From contig JAEWPQ010000056.1 in the NCBI GenBank assembly GCA_023460575.1, positions 8,216 to 72,215 on the forward strand: a DNA stretch of 64,000 nt. Reading direction: 5' to 3'. This DNA comes from Bacillota bacterium. Lineage in GTDB: Bacteria > Bacillota > Clostridia > Lachnospirales > Lachnospiraceae. Both the position numbers and the translations under genes were made by a program. The notes below the pieces were generated by a model that saw only the letters and a list, made by a program, of their open reading frames with translations, was not told where the DNA came from and did not search any database. Shown piece by piece: positions 17,197 through 25,864 of the stretch. Every line of letters starts with the position of its first letter. Position 1 is the first letter of the stretch.

Positions 17197-18561
17197 TTAC
17201 ATGGTTTTCATAAGCTCCACATTTTCGAGTTTTTTCAAATTGTTGAATGCCTTTTTTAAAGAGACGATGGCAATAAGGCTGGAGATAAGGTCAGACAGAG
17301 CACCTGCTCCCCATACACCATTTAATTCTAAGAAATTAGGTAAAATAAGCAGTAAAGGTATCAGTAAAAGAACTTGTCTTAAAAGACCTAAAAATGCTGC
17401 CTTCTTTGCGTCACCAATAGCTTGAAAGTAGCTTGCTCCTACTATTTGGGCACTAATAAGAGGAAGCATTAGTAAAAACAGACGCATTCCGGTGCTTGCC
17501 TTCGAAATAAGTTCTGGTTCACTGGTAAAGATACTTGAAAGCATTACAGGAAAAGCTTGAATAAGTATAAATGTTATTGTGCAGATTGATGAAACAGTAA
17601 ATAGTTCTAGTTTTAAGACCTGTTGCACTCTGTCAAAGCGTTTGGCACCTAAATTAAAGCCTATAATTGGTGCAGCTCCTTGTGTAACTCCCATAGCCGA
17701 CATAAGGAACAGGACCATCACAGAGTTGATTATTGTCATTGCCCCTATAGCAGCGTCACCGCCGTATGTTTTAAGTGCATTGTTGGATATGATGCTGACG
17801 GCAACAGAAGATAACTGCATTGCGAATGCAGCAAATCCAATGCTGAGTATCGACTTTATAGTCACTATGCGGAGCCTTAATTGATTCATCTCAATTTTTA
17901 TTTGACTCTTTTCACTGAGGAAGTGTTGTATAACCATAATGGACGTTACGAGTTGTGCGATAATTGTTGCCCAAGCTGCACCAGAAATACCCATATCAAA
18001 AGTGAAAATAAGAAGTGGGTCCAATATAATATTAATAAGCGTTCCAACTAGTACAATCACCATTGATTTGACAGGCTGTCCTGCAGCTCTTACCACATTA
18101 ACCAGTCCTGTTCCAATACCCTGGAATACAGCACCATAGAGAATGACAGTCATATAATCCACTGCAAAAGACATCGTTGCTTCACTGGCACCAAATGCTT
18201 TCAGTATAGGAGTCTTAAAAATAAGTCCTAATAGTGTCATTAAAAGCATTAAACCAATGAGTAATGTTAGGGCATTGCCAAGTAACCCTTTGGCTTCATC
18301 TTTATCATTTTCTCCCAACTTAATAGAAATGAGTGCGGAGGCTCCTATTCCGATCAATGAACTTACGGCGGATAGCATCATCATAAATGGCAGGCTCAAT
18401 CCTATTCCTGTCATGGCAAGACCACCAATCCTGCCAACAAATATTCTGTCCACCAAATTATATAAGGAATTTATAATCATACCGGCAATAGCAGGTAGTG
18501 AAAATTTGAGTAAAAGTCTACTGACTGGCATGGTAATGAGTGTATCTTTATTTGTTTCCAT
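17197..18561 (-). CDS. MATE family multidrug/Na+ efflux transporter
   Basis: The 454-residue protein has the twelve-helix MATE layout in two halves. N-terminal hallmarks are present: PAIAGMIINSLYNLVDRIFVG and GLSLPFMMM, then an internal repeat with MGVTQGAAPIIGFNLGAKRF in the second half. It should export cationic drugs or metabolites using a Na+ or H+ gradient. It starts 3 nt after the methyltransferase stop, with AAGGAG, so the two are one operon under the Rrf2-type regulator encoded upstream. Substrate is unknown. Confidence 0.93.
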   Translation of the reverse strand: METNKDTLITMPVSRLLLKFSLPAIAGMIINSLYNLVDRIFVGRIGGLAMTGIGLSLPFMMMLSAVSSLIGIGASALISIKLGENDKDEAKGLLGNALTLLIGLMLLMTLLGLIFKTPILKAFGASEATMSFAVDYMTVILYGAVFQGIGTGLVNVVRAAGQPVKSMVIVLVGTLINIILDPLLIFTFDMGISGAAWATIIAQLVTSIMVIQHFLSEKSQIKIEMNQLRLRIVTIKSILSIGFAAFAMQLSSVAVSIISNNALKTYGGDAAIGAMTIINSVMVLFLMSAMGVTQGAAPIIGFNLGAKRFDRVQQVLKLELFTVSSICTITFILIQAFPVMLSSIFTSEPELISKASTGMRLFLLMLPLISAQIVGASYFQAIGDAKKAAFLGLLRQVLLLIPLLLILPNFLELNGVWGAGALSDLISSLIAIVSLKKAFNNLKKLENVELMKTM

Positions 18562-18564
18562 AAT

Positions 18565-19167
18565 TTACTTCTCCTTTTTAACTGCTAGAACAGTATAGAT
18601 AGCATCATTAATTTTAGTTTTTTTCACAATTTTAAAGCCAATTAATGACAATGCATTTTGGAGTTTCTCTGAGCCAATGCGAATGGACATTGGAGGTCCT
18701 TCGATTACCAAGTCGTCATTTTCATACTCCAGACACAACAAGTGCCCTCCTGATTTTAGTACCTCAAATATATTTGAGAGTGCTTTTGTTAGTGAACTCA
18801 CTTCGTGGAGTATCAGGGATGCCATAACAAAATCAATACTGTTATTTTGAATGCTTAAGTTTTCAATATAATCCTGAATCAGTTCAATGTTAGTAAGTCC
18901 TTTTTCCTTAGCCTTATCTTCTATAACACTGAGCATACGTCTGTCAGGATCCATAGCGTACACTTTGCCAGATGTGCTTGCTGCCATAGGAATTGTAAAA
19001 AAACCTGAGCCGGCACCGACATCCAGTAAAGTATTATTTTTTTGAATGGACAACTGGTTAATAAGTGTTTCCGGTGGTATGAGGAGTTCCCTTTGCCTGC
19101 TATCTAAAAATTCAATTTTGTTTAAAAATTTCTGATCCAGTTGGTTGTGATGATGCATGTAATTCAT
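18565..19167 (-). CDS. Class I SAM-dependent methyltransferase
   Basis: The 200-residue protein starts after AGGAGGG. It has motif I LLDVGAGSGFFTIPMA (about residue 37), an acidic residue ending strand 2 (VYAMDPD), motif IV VMASLILHEV and a C-terminal beta region. This is the small UbiE/Methyltransf_25 layout. The N-terminal LDSRQRELLIPPETLINQL matches Clostridial members often labelled arsenite- or metal-related methyltransferases, but no Cys triad is present, so I do not assign a substrate. It is the first gene of a two-gene operon with the MATE exporter, which suggests modification and export of a toxic compound. Confidence 0.88.
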   Translation of the reverse strand: MNYMHHHNQLDQKFLNKIEFLDSRQRELLIPPETLINQLSIQKNNTLLDVGAGSGFFTIPMAASTSGKVYAMDPDRRMLSVIEDKAKEKGLTNIELIQDYIENLSIQNNSIDFVMASLILHEVSSLTKALSNIFEVLKSGGHLLCLEYENDDLVIEGPPMSIRIGSEKLQNALSLIGFKIVKKTKINDAIYTVLAVKKEK

Positions 19168-19187
19168 AATTAACCCTCCTATAAAAT

Positions 19188-19218
19188 ATAATACAGACTG
19201 TAAATATCTATAATTATT
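19188..19218 (-). promoter_or_regulatory. Rrf2-type operator candidate before the methyltransferase/MATE operon
   Basis: ATAAT-ACAGACTGTA (19188-19202) followed by TCTATA (19207-19212) matches the box found before the rrf2-like gene itself (19664-19694). Shared core: AGACTGTA, then TCTATA six to nine bases later. Confidence 0.65.
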
Positions 19219-19263
19219 GCAAAAAATGAGCAGTTATAACTGCCTTTATTTCTGACTCATTTT

Positions 19264-19644
19264 TTACACAATGTCATAGATGCGTTTTTCTTTAAGGTGG
19301 TTCACCATTTTCTCTTCGGCGTCTCTCATAACCTTTTCTATGAGACAGGCGCGATCCTCGTCCATTTCGCAAGTGAAAAGAGCTCCGCTGCCTTCAATGG
19401 CCTGTATGACGTCATAAAAGCTTATTTCTGTCTTAGGTTTCCTAAGACTATAACCTCCATTTACTCCAGGTGCAGACTGAATAAGGTCAGCCTTGACTAA
19501 TTGAGTTAGTATCTTGGACAGGTAGGTAGGTGATATATTCATGTGACTGGCTAAAGGCTGAAGACTTAAGTTGTCTTTGCCTTCTTGCTTAACGAAATAG
19601 GCCATTATATGCAAAGCATAATTCGTTGCCTTCGTATACTTCAT
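19264..19644 (-). CDS. Rrf2 family transcriptional regulator
   Basis: The 126-residue protein has the Rrf2 winged-helix: KYTKATNYALHIMAYF, then recognition helix NISPTYLSKILTQLVKADLI and wing GVNGGYSLRKP. The dimerisation helix follows with two cysteines (FTCEMDEDRACLIEK). Family members sense iron-sulfur status, nitric oxide or cysteine pools, usually through three Cys; only two lie in the expected region here, so cluster binding is uncertain. The gene faces the same direction as the methyltransferase/MATE operon, and both promoters share a dyad, indicating autoregulation plus control of that operon. Confidence 0.9.
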   Translation of the reverse strand: MKYTKATNYALHIMAYFVKQEGKDNLSLQPLASHMNISPTYLSKILTQLVKADLIQSAPGVNGGYSLRKPKTEISFYDVIQAIEGSGALFTCEMDEDRACLIEKVMRDAEEKMVNHLKEKRIYDIV

Positions 19645-19663
19645 AGTTATTCCCCCACAAAAG

Positions 19664-19694
19664 ATAATGTAGACTGTATTTGTCTATATTATAC
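19664..19694 (-). promoter_or_regulatory. Rrf2-type operator candidate before the regulator gene
   Basis: ATAATGTAGACTGTA...TGTCTATATTAT contains a perfect dyad TAGAC-N7-GTCTA (19670-19686). It aligns with 19188-19218 over the AGACTGTA core and flanking AT. Confidence 0.65.
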
Positions 19695-19932
19695 ATAATG
19701 TTGACTGCTGTGTCAATAAGAATTTTTACAAACTTATCTCCGATAATATCTTTTGGCCATGCACAGGTATACTTACATCTTGACGATAAGATAACGTGTT
19801 GTATAATAAATTATATTATTCCCCCAATTTAGTAAGAGCTCATTTGTTTTGTATCCAAACGACCTGCTTTAACGGATAAGTATTGGGAGAAAAGGCGCAT
19901 ATCAGGAAAACTAACTAAATAAGGAGGACGCT

Positions 19933-20655
19933 ATGAATTGGGAACCATGGACAGGTTGTTATAAAATTAGTGATGGCTGTACATATTGTTATTTTTATGG
20001 CCCCCATGCAAAACGATTTGGTCAAAACGTCATAGAAAAAACAGACAAATTTGATTGGCCTGTAAGGACGAATGCAAAAGGCCAGTACAACATTAAAGGT
20101 AACAAAATTCTTGCAACATGTTTTGCAACTGACTTTTTTCTTCCTGAAGCAGATGAATGGCGTAAAGAAATATGGGCTATCATCAAGAAAAGAACAGATA
20201 TAGAATTTTTGATTTTGACAAAGCGGATAGACCGCTTCCTTGTATCGCTTCCGTCGGATTGGGATACTGGATATGACAATGTGAATATTGGATGTACGGT
20301 CGAAAATCAAAAATTAGCCGATTATAGGCTTCCATTATTTTTATCCTATCCGATAAAGCGGCGTTTTATTGCCTGCGCACCGCTCTTAGAACCTATAGAT
20401 TTAACATCATATCTTCATGGAGTTGACCATGTTACAGTTGGCGGTGAAACGGGGAGGGAAGCCCGTGAATGTGATTATGATTGGGTACTTGATATCCGTG
20501 AACAATGCGTAAAAGCAAATGTAACATTTTGGTTCAAAAATACAGGTACATTTTTTAAACGTAACGGAGTAGTGGAAAAAGTAAATCCATTTAAGCAAAC
20601 CAGTATGGCGAAAGAGCTTGGTATAAATATTTCTGACGGAAAAAGGCTGTTTTGA
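19933..20655 (+). CDS. DUF5131 (phage Gp37/Gp68-like) family protein
   Basis: The 240-residue protein begins MNWEPWTGCYKISDGCTYCY, the signature of DUF5131/Gp37-Gp68 proteins, with three clustered Cys residues (GC-x7-C-x2-C). Conserved blocks EFLILTKRIDRF, NVNIGCTVENQKLADYRLP, FIACAPLLEPIDL and VTVGGETG, with WFKNTGTFF near the C-terminus, are all present. The family occurs in phages and bacterial islands; some members are predicted to be radical-SAM-like, but no activity has been shown. It has AAGGAGG at the right spacing and its own terminator. Confidence 0.85.
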   Translation: MNWEPWTGCYKISDGCTYCYFYGPHAKRFGQNVIEKTDKFDWPVRTNAKGQYNIKGNKILATCFATDFFLPEADEWRKEIWAIIKKRTDIEFLILTKRIDRFLVSLPSDWDTGYDNVNIGCTVENQKLADYRLPLFLSYPIKRRFIACAPLLEPIDLTSYLHGVDHVTVGGETGREARECDYDWVLDIREQCVKANVTFWFKNTGTFFKRNGVVEKVNPFKQTSMAKELGINISDGKRLF

Positions 20656-20677
20656 CAGGAATGGAACAACATATTTT

Positions 20678-20706
20678 GACGTGAGAGGCTGCTTTCACGT
20701 CTTTTC
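20678..20706 (+). terminator. Terminator after the DUF5131 gene
   Basis: GACGTGA (20678-20684) pairs with TCACGTC (20695-20701), followed by TTTT. Confidence 0.75.
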
Positions 20707-20838
20707 CTTTGTGTAGAATCTTAATCTGCAAGTTCATCTACATTACTATGAATAAATCAAACTATATAGGAAGATAATAGAAAATATATAACTATTACTG
20801 ATATATAAAAGAATGTCAAACAGATGCAGGAGATTAAC

Positions 20839-22215
20839 ATGGCAGCCAAAATAAATATAGATGAATTAACAATTACTGAATTAAGTAAGATAATAAAAAA
20901 TAGAACCTTTTCTATAAAAGAGATTGTTTCACAATATTTAGAGCAAATTGATTCTTTGGACAAAGGCTTTATTGGATTAAATTCTATCTGTGAGATAAAT
21001 TCTGATGTTATTACCATAGCAGAGGAGCTTGATGAAAGAAATAAGGGTGATTCAGGTTTGCTTTACGGGGTACCGATTCTTTTAAAAGACAATATAAATA
21101 CTGCAGATCGCTTGCACACATCCGCAGGATCACTGGCATTGGCAGATTCAATTGCAGAAACGGATGCTGAGATTGTTAAAATATTAAGAAAAAAAGGTGC
21201 TGTTATTCTTGGTAAAACAAATATGACTGAGTTTGCCAATTATATGACGAAGGGAATGCCAAACGGATATAGTTCAAAAGGAGGAAGTGTAAAATCACCA
21301 TATGTTTTAAGTGGAAGCCCTGCAGGTTCCAGCACCGGTTCAGGGGTTGCAGTAGCAGCTAATTTATGTACGGCAGCTTTTGGCACGGATACTTCCGGCT
21401 CTATTATATCTCCTGGTATAAAGAATGGTATTGTAGGGTACCGTCCAGGTAAGGGAACTTTGAGTATAAAAGGAATAATTCCAATAAGTTTTACTCTTGA
21501 TATGGTTGGTCCCATGACAAGAACTGTTAAAGATGCAATTATTATTTTTAATGAAATATCAGCTAATGAGATACACTTTACAGAAAATACAAGTCTTAAA
21601 GGTACTGTGATTGGAATTGACCAATCTGCTATCGATAATATGTCGCAGGAAGACGTAAAGAAGGCTAATGGTGTTTTAGATAAGTTAAAGGAAGCTGGAG
21701 CAATCTTAAAACGGTTACCTCTCAAAACAATTTCTAATAAAAAGATCGATGATATTAAAAAATATGAGTTTAAGCATGCTATGAATCAATATTTATCTGA
21801 ATTACCACAAGATTATAAAATAAAAAGTTTAAAGGAAATAATTGAATTTAACAATAATCATAAAGAAGAAGCATTAAGATATGGTCAAATATTATTGGAA
21901 GATGCCCAGAATAATACCTCTGGTGAAATGACAGAATCTATTTACCTGGATACGTTAAAAGATATAGAGACCACTAAACTATATATGAAAGATCAGCTAA
22001 AGGATGTGAATGTGTGTATTGTATTTAAAGATCACCCAATTGTTCAATATACTGGTTTACCAGCGATTACAGTACCATGTGGATTATATAATAATGGTAT
22101 GCCTTACGGAATAAATATCATCGCTCAAACGGATGAAGAACTATTAAATACAGCTTATGCAATAGAGCAAATCGCGGGAAGAAGAGTGAAACCTAAATTA
22201 ATTGGGTATGAGTAA
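20839..22215 (+). CDS. Amidase (amidase-signature family)
   Basis: ATG 20839 has AGGAG at good spacing; an ATG at 20824 lies upstream of that site. The 458-residue enzyme has the Ser-cisSer-Lys triad: Lys83 in LLKDNINT, a cis-Ser at 164/165 in GSPAGSSTGS, and the nucleophile Ser188 in GTDTSGSI. It hydrolyses an amide or peptide-amide bond. The usual second Gly of the nucleophile motif (GGS) is Ser here (SGS). It lacks a signal peptide and stands alone; it is not the GatA of the tRNA pathway, since gatC and gatB are not adjacent. Substrate unknown. Confidence 0.9.
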   Translation: MAAKINIDELTITELSKIIKNRTFSIKEIVSQYLEQIDSLDKGFIGLNSICEINSDVITIAEELDERNKGDSGLLYGVPILLKDNINTADRLHTSAGSLALADSIAETDAEIVKILRKKGAVILGKTNMTEFANYMTKGMPNGYSSKGGSVKSPYVLSGSPAGSSTGSGVAVAANLCTAAFGTDTSGSIISPGIKNGIVGYRPGKGTLSIKGIIPISFTLDMVGPMTRTVKDAIIIFNEISANEIHFTENTSLKGTVIGIDQSAIDNMSQEDVKKANGVLDKLKEAGAILKRLPLKTISNKKIDDIKKYEFKHAMNQYLSELPQDYKIKSLKEIIEFNNNHKEEALRYGQILLEDAQNNTSGEMTESIYLDTLKDIETTKLYMKDQLKDVNVCIVFKDHPIVQYTGLPAITVPCGLYNNGMPYGINIIAQTDEELLNTAYAIEQIAGRRVKPKLIGYE

Positions 22216-22237
22216 CGGGTACAAATCAGATATAAGC

Positions 22238-22268
22238 AGGAGTCTCCCAACGGAGTCTCCTTTCTTTT
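22238..22268 (+). terminator. Terminator between the amidase and tetR
   Basis: AGGAGTCTCC (22238-22247) pairs with GGAGTCTCCT (22252-22261) with one central mismatch, followed by TTCTTTTT. Confidence 0.75.
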
Positions 22269-22271
22269 TGG

Positions 22272-22847
22272 TCAGTCTGTATTAGCCGTCAGATAGACGG
22301 CTTTCATCATATCCACGATTTGTTTCTCAATACTCTCCTGGGATATGGGCATTTTGCTGGTTAACCACCACTGTAAGGTTTCTAGGATAGCGCCGGTAAA
22401 AAAATGTGCCATAACCTCAGGATCGGCAATGAGCTTATACCCTTTTTCCGCATTTTCTTTCAGTTTTTGAAGAATATCAAATTCTATCTGTTCCGATAGA
22501 ATTCGGAATAATGACGGATAGCATTCACTCTTCAGCACAGATTGGACGAGCCTGTCCTTTTCCTTGAAAAATGTCATGACGCGGCGGACGATAGTGATAT
22601 AAAAATCGATAGGCATGGTGGTATCCAGGCTGCCCGCGATTTCCCTGTCGAACTCCGCCTGAATTTCCCGGATGATAAATGTAAAGAACTCATATTTGTC
22701 GCCGAAATGCTTGTAAAAGGTAGCCCGGCGTACCATTGCCCGGTCACATAGTTCGTTGACGGTGATATCCTCAAAACGTTTTTCTTCCAACAACTCATAG
22801 AAGGTGTTGGTAAGGGCCATATAGGTTTTTTGTATTCGTAAGTCCAT
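22272..22847 (-). CDS. TetR family transcriptional regulator
   Basis: The 191-residue protein has an N-terminal TetR HTH (residues 5-55, with ITVNELCDRAMVRRATFYKHF). The C-terminal helical domain resembles the TetR_C_33/AcrR-like ligand pocket (MAHFFTGAILETLQWWL). It is divergent from the oxidoreductase/amidohydrolase operon, and a 14-bp inverted repeat lies in the intervening 175 bp, so repression of that operon is likely. The inducer is probably the operon's substrate. Confidence 0.9.
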   Translation of the reverse strand: MDLRIQKTYMALTNTFYELLEEKRFEDITVNELCDRAMVRRATFYKHFGDKYEFFTFIIREIQAEFDREIAGSLDTTMPIDFYITIVRRVMTFFKEKDRLVQSVLKSECYPSLFRILSEQIEFDILQKLKENAEKGYKLIADPEVMAHFFTGAILETLQWWLTSKMPISQESIEKQIVDMMKAVYLTANTD

Positions 22848-22957
22848 TTTTGTACAGAACTCCTTTATATCGGAAACAGTTTCGGTGTGTTTGTCAATTA
22901 AGTTACATAAGGGTAGGTATTGAGCGTTGCATTTGCTCTCCTTAAAAGTATAATTGA

Positions 22958-22997
22958 TATAGTAACAGATGTCAATTAGTTATCATGTGTAACTATA
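22958..22997. promoter_or_regulatory. Candidate TetR operator
   Basis: TATAGTAACAGATG (22958-22971) and CATGTGTAACTATA (22984-22997) form an inverted repeat with 12 of 14 pairs, spaced 12 bp. It is 25 nt before the start of the oxidoreductase, overlapping a TTGATA-like -35 element (22954). Confidence 0.65.
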
Positions 22998-23022
22998 CCA
23001 AAAACTGAAAGGAGCTTTTATT

Positions 23023-24420
23023 ATGAACACTGATGTATTATTTGAACCGATTCAGGTCGGTAATGTTGAACTTAAAAACCGCATTGCCATGTCACCCATG
23101 AACATGGGGTATACAGGGCCCGAGGGCTTTACCAGTGAACAGTCCAATGCCTGGTATGCGACTAGGGCCAGAGGCGGATTTGGTCTGATTATCACAGAAT
23201 GTGTGGTGGCAAATCCCTTTCCATGGCGTGGCAGCGACAGTCTGAATCCACTGTTGGCAGACAGCCAGAAGAAGTACCGTCAGCTTAGCCAGATGGCAGA
23301 TGTGATCCATTCATATAAGGGAACAAAGGTATTCATTCAGGTTTCCCCAGGTTGGGGACGGCAGGGGCATCCAGATGAGAATGGCATTGCGTCAGGAGCA
23401 CCCAGTGCCGTACCTCTTAGTATTGACTTGCGTAACATTAACAAAGGCTGGTACCGACAATTAAGCCGCATTATGAAACAGGCGGGAATATCAATCCCCT
23501 CAGAAATTTGGGACTACGATAAAATCAAAAGTTTAAGTGATGATGAATATGAAGCAATGAAACCCATTATTCTCAACATGTTAAAGGAAAAAGCTCCGGA
23601 GTATTACCACATTATATGCGGCCAGACGCCCCGGGAATTGACGATTAGTGAGATTGAAAAGCTTGAGGACTTTATGGTGGAAGCGGTATGTGCCTGCTAC
23701 GATCTGGGCTACGACGGCGTGGAACTTCACACACCTCATGGGTACCTGCTTCACCAGTTCTTGTCCGGACGATCCAATCAGCGCACCGACTTGTATGGCG
23801 GCAGTATAGAAAACCGCGGCCGTGTAGTCACAAACATCATCGAGCGAGTGCGCAGGAAAGTCGGTCCTGACAAGGTGCTGGGATGTCGTCTGTCGGGCGA
23901 CGAGCTTATGCCACAGGGGCTGACCAATGAGGAGGCTTGCGCGTTTGTAAAGCTTTTCACGGAAGCAGGAGCCAATTATTTCAATGTATCCCAGGGGGGT
24001 TATGAAAATCTGGGAGCAGGTTTTGCCCCGGACGGCGAGGATGACTTTACAAAATGGGCACCCGGCTTTAAAACAGCTTCCGGCGGACTGCCAATTATAA
24101 CACCAAACTTTATGAATCCGGAAACTGCTGCTAAGGCTATTGCGTCCGGAAAAACTGACATCATATCTTTAGGGCGTCAATCCATTGCCGATCCCTACTG
24201 GCCCGCAAAAGTTAAAGAAGGACGTGAGTGTGATATTGTCAAATGCGTACGATGCCAGCAATGTTATATGAATCTGTTTGAAAACCGATGGATTCGCTGT
24301 TCCGTCAATCCGACGGCCGGTTTCGAGAAGTATTATCCGGAACTTTGGAAGACGGATGGTCTGATGGATGTGCGGGCTAAGAAGTTTATGGAAAAATGCA
24401 ATGACTTGTCACTGATTTAA
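23023..24420 (+). CDS. Old-yellow-enzyme-type flavin oxidoreductase, short form with 4Fe-4S motif
   Basis: The 465-residue protein has an OYE-like TIM barrel: IQVGNVELKNRIAMSPM at the N-terminus, then HTPHGYLLHQFLSGRSN and RTDLYGGSIENR around residue 240. It ends with an iron-sulfur motif CVRCQQC-x11-C followed by SVNP. This is the N-terminal half of 2,4-dienoyl-CoA-reductase/BaiCD-type enzymes (about 640-670 residues); the FAD/NAD(P)-binding half is absent. An unusual insertion lies at about residues 125-215. It likely reduces an activated double bond using an electron donor supplied by another protein. It pairs with the amidohydrolase 18 nt downstream; the substrate is unknown. Confidence 0.87.
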   Translation: MNTDVLFEPIQVGNVELKNRIAMSPMNMGYTGPEGFTSEQSNAWYATRARGGFGLIITECVVANPFPWRGSDSLNPLLADSQKKYRQLSQMADVIHSYKGTKVFIQVSPGWGRQGHPDENGIASGAPSAVPLSIDLRNINKGWYRQLSRIMKQAGISIPSEIWDYDKIKSLSDDEYEAMKPIILNMLKEKAPEYYHIICGQTPRELTISEIEKLEDFMVEAVCACYDLGYDGVELHTPHGYLLHQFLSGRSNQRTDLYGGSIENRGRVVTNIIERVRRKVGPDKVLGCRLSGDELMPQGLTNEEACAFVKLFTEAGANYFNVSQGGYENLGAGFAPDGEDDFTKWAPGFKTASGGLPIITPNFMNPETAAKAIASGKTDIISLGRQSIADPYWPAKVKEGRECDIVKCVRCQQCYMNLFENRWIRCSVNPTAGFEKYYPELWKTDGLMDVRAKKFMEKCNDLSLI

Positions 24421-24438
24421 GGAAAGGAGATTTAGCTT

Positions 24439-25821
24439 ATGAATCACAATGTATGGGAAGACAGCTTCTTTAAAATTGATCCGGAATGTCATATCATTGG
24501 CGACATGGGACCGGTTAACCATTTTCCCGGCGTTCAGATGTGGTGGCGCGCTATCGATGGAATTATGCGACCTACGCTTCAGTGTGCGCCTGAGTCTCTG
24601 CTAAATACCATTGAACCATGGGAAATGGCAAAAAGTACAGATCCGGAAAATATACTTCGGGCTATGGATAAGTATGGTGTGGATGTTGCATGTCTGCTGC
24701 CGGAATCCATGATGGATACCACGGGGTACTCCAGCCGATGGTGTACAAACGGTGATGCCTGGAATGCAGTGCAGACGCATCCTGACCGCTTCATTATTGA
24801 ACCTAATCTGTCCCCCATTAAGCAGCGCGGCGTTAAAAATGCCATATGGGAAATGGAATACTGGATGGATAAGGGCGCGAAGATTTTTAAGTATTATTCA
24901 CCTGAGGATACATATATTAACGATCCCGAGCTGTGGCCATTTTATAAACGTGCCGAAGAACTGGGTGCAGTTTTGTGTATGCATACCGGATTCTCCTGGG
25001 TTCCGCCGGGTAAGAGCAAATACTGCCATCCCACACAGCTTGACGATGTCGCCCGCGATTTCCCTGGGCTGAAGATTGTTGCATTCCATATGGGTTATCC
25101 GTACTCGGACGCATTGAATATGGTTGCGCTGGGTCATCCAAATGTCTATTTATGCCTGAGTCTGCTTGTGCCGTGGGCGCTGACTGCCCCGTATAAATTT
25201 GCGCATATTCTTGGAGAGGCAATTCGCTTTGTCGGTCCAGACCGGATTATCTGGGGTACAGACAGTGCCGGTTTTGGCGCACAAATCGGCGCAGCGTCTC
25301 TGGGGCTGCTTGATTTCCAGATTCCTGAGGAACTGCAGTGGAAATATGGCTATCTGCCGCTTTCTGATGAGGATAAGCGCAAGATTTTCGGCGGTAACCT
25401 TGGAAAGCTGCTGGGGATTGATACCACAAAACGCCGCGGAGGAGAAAAAGCCATACACGATGCGTTGAATGATAACACCCAGAAAATTGTCCTTACCTCG
25501 CTGGAGGAGGCAAAGAAAAAGGAGGCTGTTGCGGCAGAAAACGATTACGAAGTTTTAATATCCACCCCGATGGGAGATCTGCCTGGAAAAATTGTCCTGA
25601 ACACTGATGGAACATCATTGTCTGGCACCATATCATTCATGAAGAATGATAATGCCTTTACGGGGGGATCCATTGATGCGACCGGAAATATCTCTTTCGC
25701 AGGCGATTTGAAAACAACCATGGGAAAAATGCCGTATACCATCTCAGGTACATTTAATAATGGTATTATCAATGCTATTGCAAAAACAAAAATGGGCGAT
25801 TTGAGTTTAAAATCAAAGTAG
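24439..25821 (+). CDS. Amidohydrolase-2 family metalloenzyme with extra C-terminal beta domain
   Basis: The 460-residue protein has a TIM-barrel core like ACMSD/gamma-resorcylate decarboxylases. Metal-ligand candidates are Glu16-x-His18 (ExH), His182 in CMHTG, His217 in FHMGYP and Asp275 in WGTDSAG. Such enzymes hydrolyse or decarboxylate ring acids. Residues about 365-460 form an additional Gly/Thr-rich beta domain (STPMGDLPGKIVL, TMGKMPYTISG), separated by a charged helix; this is not usual in the family. It is cotranscribed with the flavin oxidoreductase and controlled by the divergent TetR, suggesting a two-step anaerobic ring-reduction/cleavage route. The reaction is inference. Confidence 0.83.
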   Translation: MNHNVWEDSFFKIDPECHIIGDMGPVNHFPGVQMWWRAIDGIMRPTLQCAPESLLNTIEPWEMAKSTDPENILRAMDKYGVDVACLLPESMMDTTGYSSRWCTNGDAWNAVQTHPDRFIIEPNLSPIKQRGVKNAIWEMEYWMDKGAKIFKYYSPEDTYINDPELWPFYKRAEELGAVLCMHTGFSWVPPGKSKYCHPTQLDDVARDFPGLKIVAFHMGYPYSDALNMVALGHPNVYLCLSLLVPWALTAPYKFAHILGEAIRFVGPDRIIWGTDSAGFGAQIGAASLGLLDFQIPEELQWKYGYLPLSDEDKRKIFGGNLGKLLGIDTTKRRGGEKAIHDALNDNTQKIVLTSLEEAKKKEAVAAENDYEVLISTPMGDLPGKIVLNTDGTSLSGTISFMKNDNAFTGGSIDATGNISFAGDLKTTMGKMPYTISGTFNNGIINAIAKTKMGDLSLKSK

Positions 25822-25832
25822 AACGCTCAAAA

Positions 25833-25864
25833 TCCCGGGCAGTCAGTTAAATGGCTGCCCGAGA
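25833..25864. terminator. Bidirectional terminator
   Basis: CGGGCAGTCA and TGGCTGCCCG form a hairpin between the convergent amidohydrolase and M56-associated genes. It overlaps the minus-strand stop at 25847. Confidence 0.7.
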
